Shown here: positions 56,722-64,000 of the stretch, in pieces
How the letters are laid out: each line of letters opens with the position of its first letter
Position numbering within the stretch: the first letter of the stretch is position 1
Assembly: GCF_020037025.1 (NCBI RefSeq)
Contig: NZ_JAIQLH010000041.1
Span: forward strand, 1-64,000
Source: Streptomyces huiliensis
GTDB lineage: Bacteria > Actinomycetota > Actinomycetes > Streptomycetales > Streptomycetaceae
Length of the DNA stretch: 64,000 bases
Reading direction: 5' to 3'
Translations under genes and position numbers: made by a program
Notes under the pieces: model-generated
The model's database searches: none
The model's input: only the letters and a program-made list of their open reading frames with translations
Told to the model about the DNA's origin: nothing

Positions 56722-57579
56722 TCATGCGGGCAGGTCGGCGGAGAGGAAAGGAGCGAGAAGCGCGGCCAACGCGTCGGGGCGGTCGAGGGGGATGATGTGG
56801 CCGCAGTCCCGGAGGTGGTGTCCGACGAGGTCATCGGCGACGGGCCGGAGTTGACGCTCGAGCCCGGTGCCGACGGGTTGGGAGCCGACGGCCATGGTGG
56901 GCATGGTCAGCCGGGCCGTCGCGACGGCGTCCCGGAGCTGCCGGGCGCTGGTGGGCAGGGCCCGGTAGTGGGAGAACGCGCAGCGCAGCGCCTCGCCCCC
57001 GGTGTACGCCTGGACGAAGGCCGCCCGGATGTCGTCGGGTACTCCTCGCCCGAGCGTTCCCGAGTCGAGGAACCAGTCGAGGTACGGGGCCTCGTTGCCG
57101 GCCAGGACGGTCTCGGCGAGGCCGGGGACGCCGTGGAAGCCGAACCACCACGGGGCACCGCCCGCGACGACGTGCTCCGCTCCGGGCAGCCGGCCGAGCA
57201 GTGCCTCCATCACGACCAGGCGCCGGACGAGGCCGGGCCGGCGCAGCGCGAGCAGGACGGCGGGGGCGGTGCCCGCGTCGATGCCGACCACCGCCGCGGA
57301 GGGCTCGCCGAGCGCGTCGAGCAGCCCTTCGGCGTCGGCGGCGAGGGTCCCCGCGTCGTACCCCTCGGCGGCGCGCTCGCTGGCGCCGAGACCTCGCAGG
57401 TCGGGGGCGATGACCCGGTACTGCCCGGCCAGCCGGTCCATGATGCCGCTCCAGACCCGCCAGGTGTGCGGGAAGCCGTGCAGCAGGAGGACCGCGGGTC
57501 CTTCCCCGGCGATCGCGACGTTGAGGCGGACGCCGTTCGTCGTGACGCGGCGCAGGTGGTGTGCGGTGGTGTCGGGCAT
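56722..57579 (-). CDS. Alpha/beta hydrolase, epoxide-hydrolase-like
   Basis: The 285-residue protein has the oxyanion segment LLHGFPHTWRVW and the nucleophile elbow VVGIDAGTAPAVLLAL with Asp as nucleophile, which points to an epoxide hydrolase or dehalogenase rather than a serine esterase. The catalytic His is in the DCGHIIPLDRPDALAA segment. It is divergent from an HxlR gene. Confidence 0.82.
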   Translation of the reverse strand: MPDTTAHHLRRVTTNGVRLNVAIAGEGPAVLLLHGFPHTWRVWSGIMDRLAGQYRVIAPDLRGLGASERAAEGYDAGTLAADAEGLLDALGEPSAAVVGIDAGTAPAVLLALRRPGLVRRLVVMEALLGRLPGAEHVVAGGAPWWFGFHGVPGLAETVLAGNEAPYLDWFLDSGTLGRGVPDDIRAAFVQAYTGGEALRCAFSHYRALPTSARQLRDAVATARLTMPTMAVGSQPVGTGLERQLRPVADDLVGHHLRDCGHIIPLDRPDALAALLAPFLSADLPA

Positions 57580-57595
57580 GACGGCTCCCCGGTGT

Positions 57596-57629
57596 GGTTA
57601 CGATTGGTTACCAGGGAACGATAGGTAAC
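57596..57629. promoter_or_regulatory. HxlR operator candidate
   Basis: GGTTAC occurs at 57596 and again in GGTTACC (57606-57612), and the inverse GGTAAC is at 57624-57629. The site is in the divergent gap between the hydrolase and HxlR genes. Confidence 0.6.
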
Positions 57630-57679
57630 TGACCAGCCGCTTCCCAGACGGCACTTTCAGGGAAGGTGGTGAGTCCCAG

Positions 57680-58090
57680 GTGACCACCCGAGGAACCCGG
57701 GCCGCCGGTCGCGGGGTACGCGGCGATCTGTTCGATCCGCAGTGCCCGACGCGGCAGTTGCTCGACCGCATCGGTACGAAGTGGACGTCCATGGCCGTCA
57801 AGACGCTCGCCGACGCGGCACCGGACGAGGTGCGCTTCGCGGACCTGAGACGCCGGATGCCCGGCGTCTCGCAGAAGATGCTGTCCGTGACGCTGCGGAA
57901 CCTGACCCGCGACGGGCTGGTGTCACGCCGCGTCGAACCGACCGTGCCGCCGCGGGTCTTCTACCGGCTCACCGGACTCGGGCTGTCCCTGGAGGTCGCG
58001 CTCGCGGGGTTGCGGGCCTGGGCGGAGGAGCACATGGCCGAGATCGACCGCGCCAACGAAGCGGCCGGCCAGGAGGCCGACGAGGGGTGA
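57680..58090 (+). CDS. HxlR-family transcriptional regulator
   Basis: The 136-residue protein starts at GTG. The HxlR winged helix is evident: TRQLLDRIGTKWTSMAVKTLAD, FADLRRRMPGVSQKMLSVTLRNLTRDGLVSR in outline, and PPRVFYRLTGLG. Cys22 in PQCPTR is at the usual redox-sensor position of the family, so thiol-reactive signals may be sensed. It should control the divergent hydrolase. Confidence 0.9.
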   Translation: MTTRGTRAAGRGVRGDLFDPQCPTRQLLDRIGTKWTSMAVKTLADAAPDEVRFADLRRRMPGVSQKMLSVTLRNLTRDGLVSRRVEPTVPPRVFYRLTGLGLSLEVALAGLRAWAEEHMAEIDRANEAAGQEADEG

Positions 58091-58201
58091 GGCGGGCCGG
58101 TTCCGCACTCCGTACCGGCGGCCGGACCGCGCGTGCGTCCGTCGGCCGTCACCGTCCCCCAGGCCCCGGGCCCCCAGGCCCCGCACCGGCCCCCGGAGCG
58201 G

Positions 58202-59089
58202 TCACACCCCGTGCGCCCCCAGCCGGGCCAGCTCCTCCGCCGTCAGGACGAGGTCGGCCGCCGCCGCGGAGTCGCGGATGCTGTGCGGGCGGCTGCCGCC
58301 GGGGATGGGGATCACGGTCGGGGAGGCGGACAGCAGCCAGGCGAGGCAGATCTGCTGGGGGCTGACGCCGCGCTCCGCGGCGATGGTGTGGAAGGGTGCG
58401 AAGGCGGTGTCGGCGGCGAGGCCGGAGGTGCCGTCCAGGGAGCTGCGGGAGATGCCGCCGAGGGGGCTCCACGGGAGGAAGGCGATGCCCAGTTCGGCGC
58501 AGAGGCGCAGTTCGGGGGCGCTGTCGCGGACGGCGGGCGAGTAGCGGTTCTGTACGGAGACCAGCCGGTCGCCCAGGATGTCGCGGGCCAGCCGGATCTG
58601 CGCCGTGTCGGCGTTGGAGATGCCGGCGAGGCGGACGGTGCCCGCGTCGAGGAGGTCGCGGAGGGCGCCGAGGGAGTCGGCGAACGGGACGGCCGGGTCG
58701 GGCTTGTGGAGCTGGTAGAGGCCGATCGCCTCGGTGCCGAGGCGGCGCAGCGACTCCTCGCAGACGCGCTTCAGCCGGCGTGGGTCGCCGTCGACCGTCC
58801 AGCCGCCGTCCGGGGTACGGCCCCGGCCGCCCTTGGTGGCGACGAGGACGTCGTCGCGGTCGCCGCCGTACGTGGCGAGGGCGCGGGCGACGAGCAGTTC
58901 GTTGTGGCCGGGTTCGCCGTCGGGGGCGTGGTAGGAGTCGGCGGTGTCGATGAGGGTGACGCCCGCGTCGAGGGCGGCGTGCACGGTGGCGAGGGCGCGG
59001 GCCTCGTCGGGGCGGCCCTCGATCGACAGGGGCATCGCCCCGTAGCCGATGGCGCTGACGCTGAGGTCGCCGAGTGTGCGGTGGCGCAT
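58202..59089 (-). CDS. Aldo/keto reductase
   Basis: The 295-residue protein has the AKR fold with catalytic Asp and Tyr (LIDTADSYHAPDG), Lys (VLVATKGGRG) and His (LYQLHKPDPA), and the NADPH-binding end (PIPGGSRPHSIRDS). It reduces a carbonyl using NADPH in the cytoplasm. It lies 1 nt from the downstream stop of the leftward epimerase-like gene, suggesting an operon. Confidence 0.92.
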   Translation of the reverse strand: MRHRTLGDLSVSAIGYGAMPLSIEGRPDEARALATVHAALDAGVTLIDTADSYHAPDGEPGHNELLVARALATYGGDRDDVLVATKGGRGRTPDGGWTVDGDPRRLKRVCEESLRRLGTEAIGLYQLHKPDPAVPFADSLGALRDLLDAGTVRLAGISNADTAQIRLARDILGDRLVSVQNRYSPAVRDSAPELRLCAELGIAFLPWSPLGGISRSSLDGTSGLAADTAFAPFHTIAAERGVSPQQICLAWLLSASPTVIPIPGGSRPHSIRDSAAAADLVLTAEELARLGAHGV

Positions 59090-59090
59090 G

Positions 59091-59996
59091 TCAGTTGTCT
59101 CCCTGGAGCGTGGCGGTGATGACGTCCGGCAGCCACGCCGTGGTGTCGCGGAACGTGAATCCCAGGCCGGTCGCCCGGGAGTTGTCCATGCCGTAGAAGC
59201 GGTCGAAGGCGAACGGCGAGTACGGGCCCTCGGGCGCGGCCTCCAGGACCGTGCGCCCGCCGGGAATGCGTTCGGCGAACAGACGGCACAGCTCGGCGGC
59301 GTCGGTGAGCCCGTGCGAGCAGGCGTTCACGGGTCCGGTGAATTCCCGTCCGGCCGCCCAGAAGAGGAAGTCCGCTATTTCGTCGACGTGAATGAACGTC
59401 GACGGACGGACGGCCGGCGGAACGGCGATCGGGGCGCCGGTCCGGATGCGGTCGGCGTAGTGCGCGAGCCGTCCGGTGAAGTCGTCGGAACCGCCGAGCA
59501 CATGGGCGGTGCGCACGGCGACGGACGGGAACGCGGGGTCGGCCGCGAACACGGCCTCGGCCTGGCGCTTGCCCTCGCCGTACTCCCAGGGCGTCGCCGG
59601 GGCGCGGTCCACCGGCCACGACGCGGCGTCGAAGGCCGTCTCGGGCAGCGGCCCGGAGGCGTCGGCCACCTGGTCGTACACCTCGATCGTCGAGGTCATG
59701 ACGTACCGCCGGGTGCGGCCGGCGAAGACCCTGCGGGCGATGTCCGCCTGGACGGGCGTGTAGCAGACCTGGTCGACGACGGCGTCGAACGTCCGGTCGC
59801 CCAGGGCCGTCCGCAGGGCCGTCTCGTCGTCGCGGTCGGCGACGACGTGGGCGGCGCCGGGCGGGGGCGCGGCGGAGCCGCGGTTGACCACGGTGACCGA
59901 CGCGCCCGCGTCGAGCAGCCGGGAAATCAGCCGTTTTCCGAAATAGCGATTCCCGCCGATGACGCAGACGTCCCGCGGCACACCGTCGCGTGGCAT
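59091..59996 (-). CDS. NAD-dependent epimerase/dehydratase-like protein
   Basis: The 301-residue protein starts with DVCVIGGNRYFGKRLISRLLDAG, an extended-SDR nucleotide site. TSTIEVYDQV and WEYGEGKRQAE (Tyr-x-x-x-Lys as YGEGK) hold the catalytic residues. It is upstream of the aldo/keto reductase and probably co-transcribed with it. The substrate is not known. Confidence 0.85.
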   Translation of the reverse strand: MPRDGVPRDVCVIGGNRYFGKRLISRLLDAGASVTVVNRGSAAPPPGAAHVVADRDDETALRTALGDRTFDAVVDQVCYTPVQADIARRVFAGRTRRYVMTSTIEVYDQVADASGPLPETAFDAASWPVDRAPATPWEYGEGKRQAEAVFAADPAFPSVAVRTAHVLGGSDDFTGRLAHYADRIRTGAPIAVPPAVRPSTFIHVDEIADFLFWAAGREFTGPVNACSHGLTDAAELCRLFAERIPGGRTVLEAAPEGPYSPFAFDRFYGMDNSRATGLGFTFRDTTAWLPDVITATLQGDN

Positions 59997-60156
59997 TGCC
60001 GAATTCCTCCCGATCCAGGGCCGGCCCAGGGCCGATTCATCGCCGATACAGGGCCGTTCCGGAGCCGGTCCCGAGCGGATTCCCCCGCCCGTTCCCGCCC
60101 CTTTTCCGACGCCGCACCAGTGTTACCGTGACGGATCGTTTCCTGAAGGGGGAGTC

Positions 60157-60687
60157 ATGGGAGATCCGGCCGTCCTGCCGAAAGAACCTCGGTATCCGCG
60201 CGCCGCGGCCAACGATCCGATGGCGGCCTTCGACGCGGTCGACCGGCGGCTGATCGGCCTCCTCCAGAGCGAGGGCCGGATCACTCTCAGCGAGCTGGGC
60301 CGCCGCGTGCGGCTGAGCCCGGCCGCGGTCGGCGAGCGGGTGCGGCGGCTGGAGAGCGGCGGGGTGGTGACCGGGTACACGGCCGAGGTGTCGCCCGCCC
60401 GGCTGGGGTACGGCGTCCAGGCGTTCGTCCGCGTCAACCCGTACGCCGGCTACACCCTGCGCCACCCGGCGGTCGCCGTGCTGACCGACCGCCCGGAGGT
60501 GCTGGAGGCGCACCACGTCGTCGGCGAGGACTGCTGGATCCTGAAGGTCGCCGTGGTGGACACCGCGCACCTGGAGGAGGTGCTGGAGCGGGTGTCGGCG
60601 TTCGGGCGGACGACGACCTCGGTGGTCCTGTCGTCGCCCGTCCCGCGCAAGCCGCTCCTGCCGGCCGAGCCGCGGCCGGTCGCCTGA
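60157..60687 (+). CDS. Lrp/AsnC-family transcriptional regulator
   Basis: ATG 60157 follows AGGGGGAG; the product is 176 residues. The helix-turn-helix (DRRLIGLLQSEGRITLSELGRRVRLSPAAVGERVRRLE in outline) is followed by the ligand-sensing domain (YGVQAFVRVNPY, EVLEAHHVVGEDCWILKVAV). It is divergent from the epimerase/reductase pair. Several direct CAGGGCCG words lie in the shared gap. Confidence 0.9.
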   Translation: MGDPAVLPKEPRYPRAAANDPMAAFDAVDRRLIGLLQSEGRITLSELGRRVRLSPAAVGERVRRLESGGVVTGYTAEVSPARLGYGVQAFVRVNPYAGYTLRHPAVAVLTDRPEVLEAHHVVGEDCWILKVAVVDTAHLEEVLERVSAFGRTTTSVVLSSPVPRKPLLPAEPRPVA

Positions 60688-60786
60688 CAGCGTGGGGGCG
60701 GGGCCGGAGGAGCGGGTGACGGCCGAACCGGGCGGCGGGTGATCGTACGTACCTCGAATCGGTGCGGTGGGCTCGCCGGGTGGACG

Positions 60787-61248
60787 TCAGCGACTGCTGT
60801 TCTGCTGCGCCTCCGTCCGCCAGTACAGGACGAGGAAGAGGGCGAGCAGCAGGTCGTCGGGGAGCGCGTCTCCGTCGGCGCCGTCCAGCCGCACCACGTG
60901 CGGCCGGCTGCCGAGCTTGTCGTAGGAGATCTCCAGGGGGCCGACCGTCCGCACGCGGCTGCCGAGTTGGTCGTAGTCGAGCGCGTACGGGCCGATCCGC
61001 CGGAGCCGGCTGTTGAGCTTGTCGTAGGCGAGGTCCCAGGTGCCGACGGTGAGGGCCCGGCTGGTCCACTTGGTGTAGGCGATCTCGGTGGTGCCGATGC
61101 GGCGGAGGCGGGTGCCCATCGTGTCGTAGTCGAGCTCCCAGGGGCCCACCCGGACGGGGTGGCCCGCCCACTTGGCGTAGGTGATCTCGGCGGGGCCGAT
61201 GTGCCGCAGCCGCGTCCCCATCGAGTCGTAGTCGAGTGTGATCTCCAT
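60787..61248 (-). CDS. Protein of seven tandem 17-residue repeats
   Basis: ATG 61248 is chosen because the repeats begin right after it. The 153-residue protein contains seven units of 17 residues in the style of LDYDSMGTRLRHIGPAE, with consensus hydrophobic-x-Y-D/x-K-x-x-G-x-R-x-R-x-x-G-P-x-E. The first two thirds alternate YD and YxKW units. A hydrophobic end (DLLLALFLVLYWR) follows. The repeats should form a beta-solenoid or YD-repeat-like sheet. The function is unknown. Confidence 0.75.
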   Translation of the reverse strand: MEITLDYDSMGTRLRHIGPAEITYAKWAGHPVRVGPWELDYDTMGTRLRRIGTTEIAYTKWTSRALTVGTWDLAYDKLNSRLRRIGPYALDYDQLGSRVRTVGPLEISYDKLGSRPHVVRLDGADGDALPDDLLLALFLVLYWRTEAQQNSSR

Positions 61249-61295
61249 GGCTCCCCTTCTCCCGGCGTTCCGCCGCGCCGCCGCCTCTACCCGAG

Positions 61296-62837
61296 TCAGT
61301 GCCCGCCCGTGACCTTGAATCCGCGCGGGACCAGCCACACGGTGAGGACGGTCACCACGGCCACGATGCCGGCGGAGACGTACGCGGTGGTCGTCAGCGC
61401 GTCGTCGAAGGCGGTGTGCGCCGCGTCGAGGACCCGCCGCCCGGTCTCACCGCCGGTGCGGCGGGCGACGTCCGCGGCGCCGCCGACCGAGCCGCGGGCC
61501 TCGTCCAGGTCGGCGCCGCGGAGCGGCAGTCCGGTCATGTGCCGGGTGAAGACGGCGCCGTGGACGCTGCCCAGGAGCGCCACGCCCAGGCCGACGCCGA
61601 GTTCGTAGGCGGTCTCCGAGACGGCGCCCGCCTGCCCGGCGCGGTGCGGCGGCACGGCGGAGACGAGGACGGAGGCCGCGGCGGTCATCGCCAGGCCGTC
61701 GCCGAGGCCGAGCAGGGCCAGGACCCCGGCGACGACCGGGTACTCGTTGGGCAGCGGGGTCAGGGCGAGCAGCAGGAAGCCCGCGACCAGTGCGCCGAGG
61801 CCGGCGGCGAGGACCGTCCGGACGCCGGCGCGGTGCATGATCCAGGGCGACGACAGGGAGCCGGCCAGCATGGCGCCGGCCGACGGCAGGGTGCGCAGCC
61901 CGGCCTGCTCCGGCGAGTAGCCGTGGACGTACTGCAGCCACAGCGAGATCAGGAAGAGCGCGGCGCCGATGGCGAGCATGGCGAGCAGGGTGGCCAGCGC
62001 GGCGGCCAGGAAGGGGCCGTTCCGGAAGAGCCGGACGTCCAGCAGGGGGTCGTGGGAGGCGAGCTGCCGCCGGGCGAAGAGGGCGAGCAGGAGCACGCCC
62101 AGGAGCAGCATCCCGACGTCGGCCGGTGCGAGGCTGCCCTTGGCGACGTGCTTGACGCCCCAGGCGAGGGCCACGACACCGGCGACGGAGAGCAGGGCGC
62201 CGAGCTTGTCGAGCGGCCCGTGCTGGGGCACGCGGTACTCGGGGAGCAGGCGCAGGCCGGCCGCCACGGTGGCGACGACGATGGGGACGTTCACCCAGAA
62301 CGCGGCCGACCAGCCGTACCGTTCGACGAGGAACCCGCCGACGAGCGGCCCCAGGCAGGCGCCCGCGCCGGCCACCGCCGCCCAGATGCCGATGGCCAGC
62401 GCTCGTTCGTGGTCGTCGGTGAAGACCGCCCGGATCAGCGACAGCGTCGACGGCATCACCATGGCGCCGCCGAGGCCGAGCAGCACGCGCCCGGCGATGA
62501 GCTGTGCGGTGCTGTCCGCCGTGGCGGCGACCACCGAGGCGAGGCCGAAGAGGACGAATCCGGTCAGGAACAGCCGCTTGCGGCCGAAGCGGTCGCCGAC
62601 CGCGCCGCTGGTCACGAGGAGGCCGCCGAGGACCAGCCCGTAGATGTCGATGATCCACAGCTGGGCGATCGGCCCGGGCCGCAGGTGGTCGACGAGCGAC
62701 GGCAGGGCGACGTTGAGGATGGTCGCGTCCATGGCCACCAGCAGCAGGCTGGCGCACAGCACCGCGAGGACCGCCCAGCGGTCCGGCCGCTTCCCCGGCG
62801 CGGGCCCGGCGGCCCGGGACGGGCGGGTCCCGGTCAT
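61296..62837 (-). CDS. DHA2-family MFS multidrug exporter
   Basis: ATG 62837 gives 513 residues with about 14 predicted helices. MDATILNVALPSL near the first helix, motif A (GDRFGRKRLFLTGFV) and motif C (AAVAGAGACLGPLVGGFLVERYG) identify the QacA/LfrA-type group. It exports cationic or lipophilic drugs using the proton gradient. Its start overlaps the stop of the response-regulator gene by 4 nt, so both are transcribed together. Confidence 0.92.
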   Translation of the reverse strand: MTGTRPSRAAGPAPGKRPDRWAVLAVLCASLLLVAMDATILNVALPSLVDHLRPGPIAQLWIIDIYGLVLGGLLVTSGAVGDRFGRKRLFLTGFVLFGLASVVAATADSTAQLIAGRVLLGLGGAMVMPSTLSLIRAVFTDDHERALAIGIWAAVAGAGACLGPLVGGFLVERYGWSAAFWVNVPIVVATVAAGLRLLPEYRVPQHGPLDKLGALLSVAGVVALAWGVKHVAKGSLAPADVGMLLLGVLLLALFARRQLASHDPLLDVRLFRNGPFLAAALATLLAMLAIGAALFLISLWLQYVHGYSPEQAGLRTLPSAGAMLAGSLSSPWIMHRAGVRTVLAAGLGALVAGFLLLALTPLPNEYPVVAGVLALLGLGDGLAMTAAASVLVSAVPPHRAGQAGAVSETAYELGVGLGVALLGSVHGAVFTRHMTGLPLRGADLDEARGSVGGAADVARRTGGETGRRVLDAAHTAFDDALTTTAYVSAGIVAVVTVLTVWLVPRGFKVTGGH

Positions 62838-63484
62838 TCGAGCAGCCCCCGGCGCATGGCCTCGGCGACGGCCGCGGCGCGGTCGGACACCCCGAGCTTC
62901 TCGTAGAGCCGCTGGGTGTGGGTCTTGACGGTGCTCGCGCCGAGGTACAGCTCGTCGGCGAGGCGCGGGATGCTCTTGCCTTCGGCGAAGCCCCGCAGCA
63001 CCTGCCGTTCGCGGTCGGAGAGGACCGTCTCGTCGCGGTCGGCGCGCAGCCGGATCTGGTCGACCAGGCCGTCCGAGAGGTCCTCGGAGACGACCTGCCC
63101 GCCGCGGGCGACCTTCAGTACGGCGTCCACGATCTCGGAGCGCTTGGCGTCCTTCGCCAGGTAGCCCGCGGCGCCTTCCTCGACCGCCCGGTAGACGACC
63201 GCGCCGTCGGTGGTCGCGGACAGCAGGAGGACGCGGGTCGGCAGCCGGTCGCGGACGACCGCGTGCAGGACGGCCAGGCCGTCGAGGCCGGGGAGCCGGT
63301 AGTCGATCAGCGCCACTCGGGGTTCGAGCCGGCGGACGGCGTCGAGGGCGGCGGGCCCGTCCTCCACCTCGGCGACCACGGCGATCCGGCCGTCGAGCCG
63401 GAGGCCGCGGGTGATGCCCTCGCGGTAGACCGGGTGGTCGTCGGCGACCACCACCGTCACCTGCGTACCGGAATCGGACTCCAT
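62834..63484 (-). CDS. NarL/LuxR-type response regulator
   Basis: ATG 63484 begins a 216-residue protein with a receiver domain (VTVVVADDHPVYREGI with the acidic pair, phospho-acceptor Asp in VALIDYRLPG, later YLAKDA with Lys). A C-terminal LuxR helix-turn-helix follows (LSDRERQVLRGFAEGKSIPRLADELYLGASTVKTHTQRLYEKLGV in outline). No sensor kinase is adjacent, so the signal is unknown. It likely drives the coupled exporter. Confidence 0.92.
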   Translation of the reverse strand: MESDSGTQVTVVVADDHPVYREGITRGLRLDGRIAVVAEVEDGPAALDAVRRLEPRVALIDYRLPGLDGLAVLHAVVRDRLPTRVLLLSATTDGAVVYRAVEEGAAGYLAKDAKRSEIVDAVLKVARGGQVVSEDLSDGLVDQIRLRADRDETVLSDRERQVLRGFAEGKSIPRLADELYLGASTVKTHTQRLYEKLGVSDRAAAVAEAMRRGLLE

Positions 63485-63708
63485 GGGCTCGCCACTTCCG
63501 TGCTCGCGGTCGCCACCGTCCGGGCCACTGGCCCGGAATGTCCCTTCCGTCCACGATAAGCGGACCACCGCCCGTCGGCCGCTCCGGGCGCCCCGCCCGC
63601 CGATCGGGGGACCCCCGGCTCCCCCGCCCCGCCGCCCGTCCGCCGGATCCCGGGGCCTCGGTGCGCCCCGCAGGGTGGAGGGGAAGCGACCTGGAGGAGT
63701 GAGTGAGC

Positions 63709-64000
63709 ATGGCGACGGAGACGATCGAACGGGTCGTCGTCGGGGTGGACGGTTCGGCGGGCAGCGTGGCGGCCCTCCGGTACGGCGCCCGGGAGGCGGC
63801 CCGGCACGGCGCGGCCCTCTGCCCGGTGTACGCGTGGGCGCCGCCCGGCGGCGAGGCGGCCGACGCGGTGAGCCCGGCCCCGTCCGACGTGTGCGACCAC
63901 TGGGAGCGGGCGGCGGCGGCCGTGGTGCGGGAGACCTGCGAGGCGGCGTTCGGCCCGACCCCGCCGGGCACGGTCCTCCGCCCGCGCGCCGTCCGCGCCG
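63709..64000 (+). CDS. Universal stress protein, 3' end outside window
   Basis: The first 97 codons start at ATG 63709 with GGAGGAG upstream. VVVGVDGSAGSVAALRYGAREAARHGAAL in outline is the UspA N-terminal ATP-binding motif, and VYAWAPPGG follows. The protein continues past the window edge. Such proteins bind ATP and aid survival under stress. Confidence 0.85.
   Translation, partial: MATETIERVVVGVDGSAGSVAALRYGAREAARHGAALCPVYAWAPPGGEAADAVSPAPSDVCDHWERAAAAVVRETCEAAFGPTPPGTVLRPRAVRA

Noticed and set aside
61296..63971. An 891-residue frame covering the exporter and beyond
   Set aside because: Only the exporter part is credible; the N-terminal half runs antiphase through the response regulator and upstream region.

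Overview
The window looks like chromosomal DNA of a Streptomyces or close relative. It is very GC-rich, uses many GTG starts, and carries typical families: a LytR-CpsA-Psr protein, a SpoIIE-type phosphatase, DUF4142 and DUF4232 proteins, and an XRE/DUF5753 regulator paired with DUF397. A temperate siphovirus-type prophage of about 38.5 kb is inserted in it.

Left host arm (1-7370): end of a secreted protein, a DUF4142 protein, an LCP ligase, a small secreted protein, an Hsp15-like S4 protein, a chloramphenicol-exporter-like MFS pump and an IclR-like regulator. Right host arm (45859-64000): SpoIIE phosphatase, MFS pump with a MarR regulator, DUF4232 lipoprotein, a small secreted protein, FAD monooxygenase with PadR regulator, two NAD-dependent epimerase-like proteins, an FAD/NAD(P)-binding protein, a 2-oxoglutarate-type oxygenase, an alpha/beta hydrolase with divergent HxlR, aldo/keto reductase, Lrp/AsnC regulator, a 17-residue-repeat protein, a DHA2 pump with LuxR response regulator, and the start of a universal stress protein.

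Prophage (about 7371-45858): a large serine integrase lies next to attL. The two junctions can be placed because the flanking host halves are perfect inverted copies (11 bp each) around a shared AGAG, so the empty attB was a near-perfect palindrome. The order, all on the plus strand, is: integrase, a regulatory region with two copies of a repeated promoter-like motif, HNH endonucleases, terminase, portal, head, scaffold, capsid, connectors, tail tube, frameshifted tail chaperone, tape measure, distal tail proteins, endolysin and holin. The metabolism block follows: dNMP kinase, RecB-like nuclease, phiC31-gp3-like recombination directionality factor, a broken or split cytosine methyltransferase, a resolvase, a primase-helicase, a family A DNA polymerase and a sigma-like factor.

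The last 7 kb (38.3-45.8 kb) is accessory: a gene with a near-perfect actinobacterial LexA box, an XRE-DUF5753/DUF397 pair, a putative RiPP cassette (a 48-residue acidic peptide plus a radical SAM/SPASM enzyme), a GntR repressor with a palindromic operator, and an overlapping operon of small cysteine-rich proteins. The most unusual items are the phage-borne radical SAM/peptide cassette, the SOS-box gene, the four-copy GGAATTC/TGGTCCCT motif, and the methyltransferase with an ATA in place of its start codon and a second copy of its C-terminal part.
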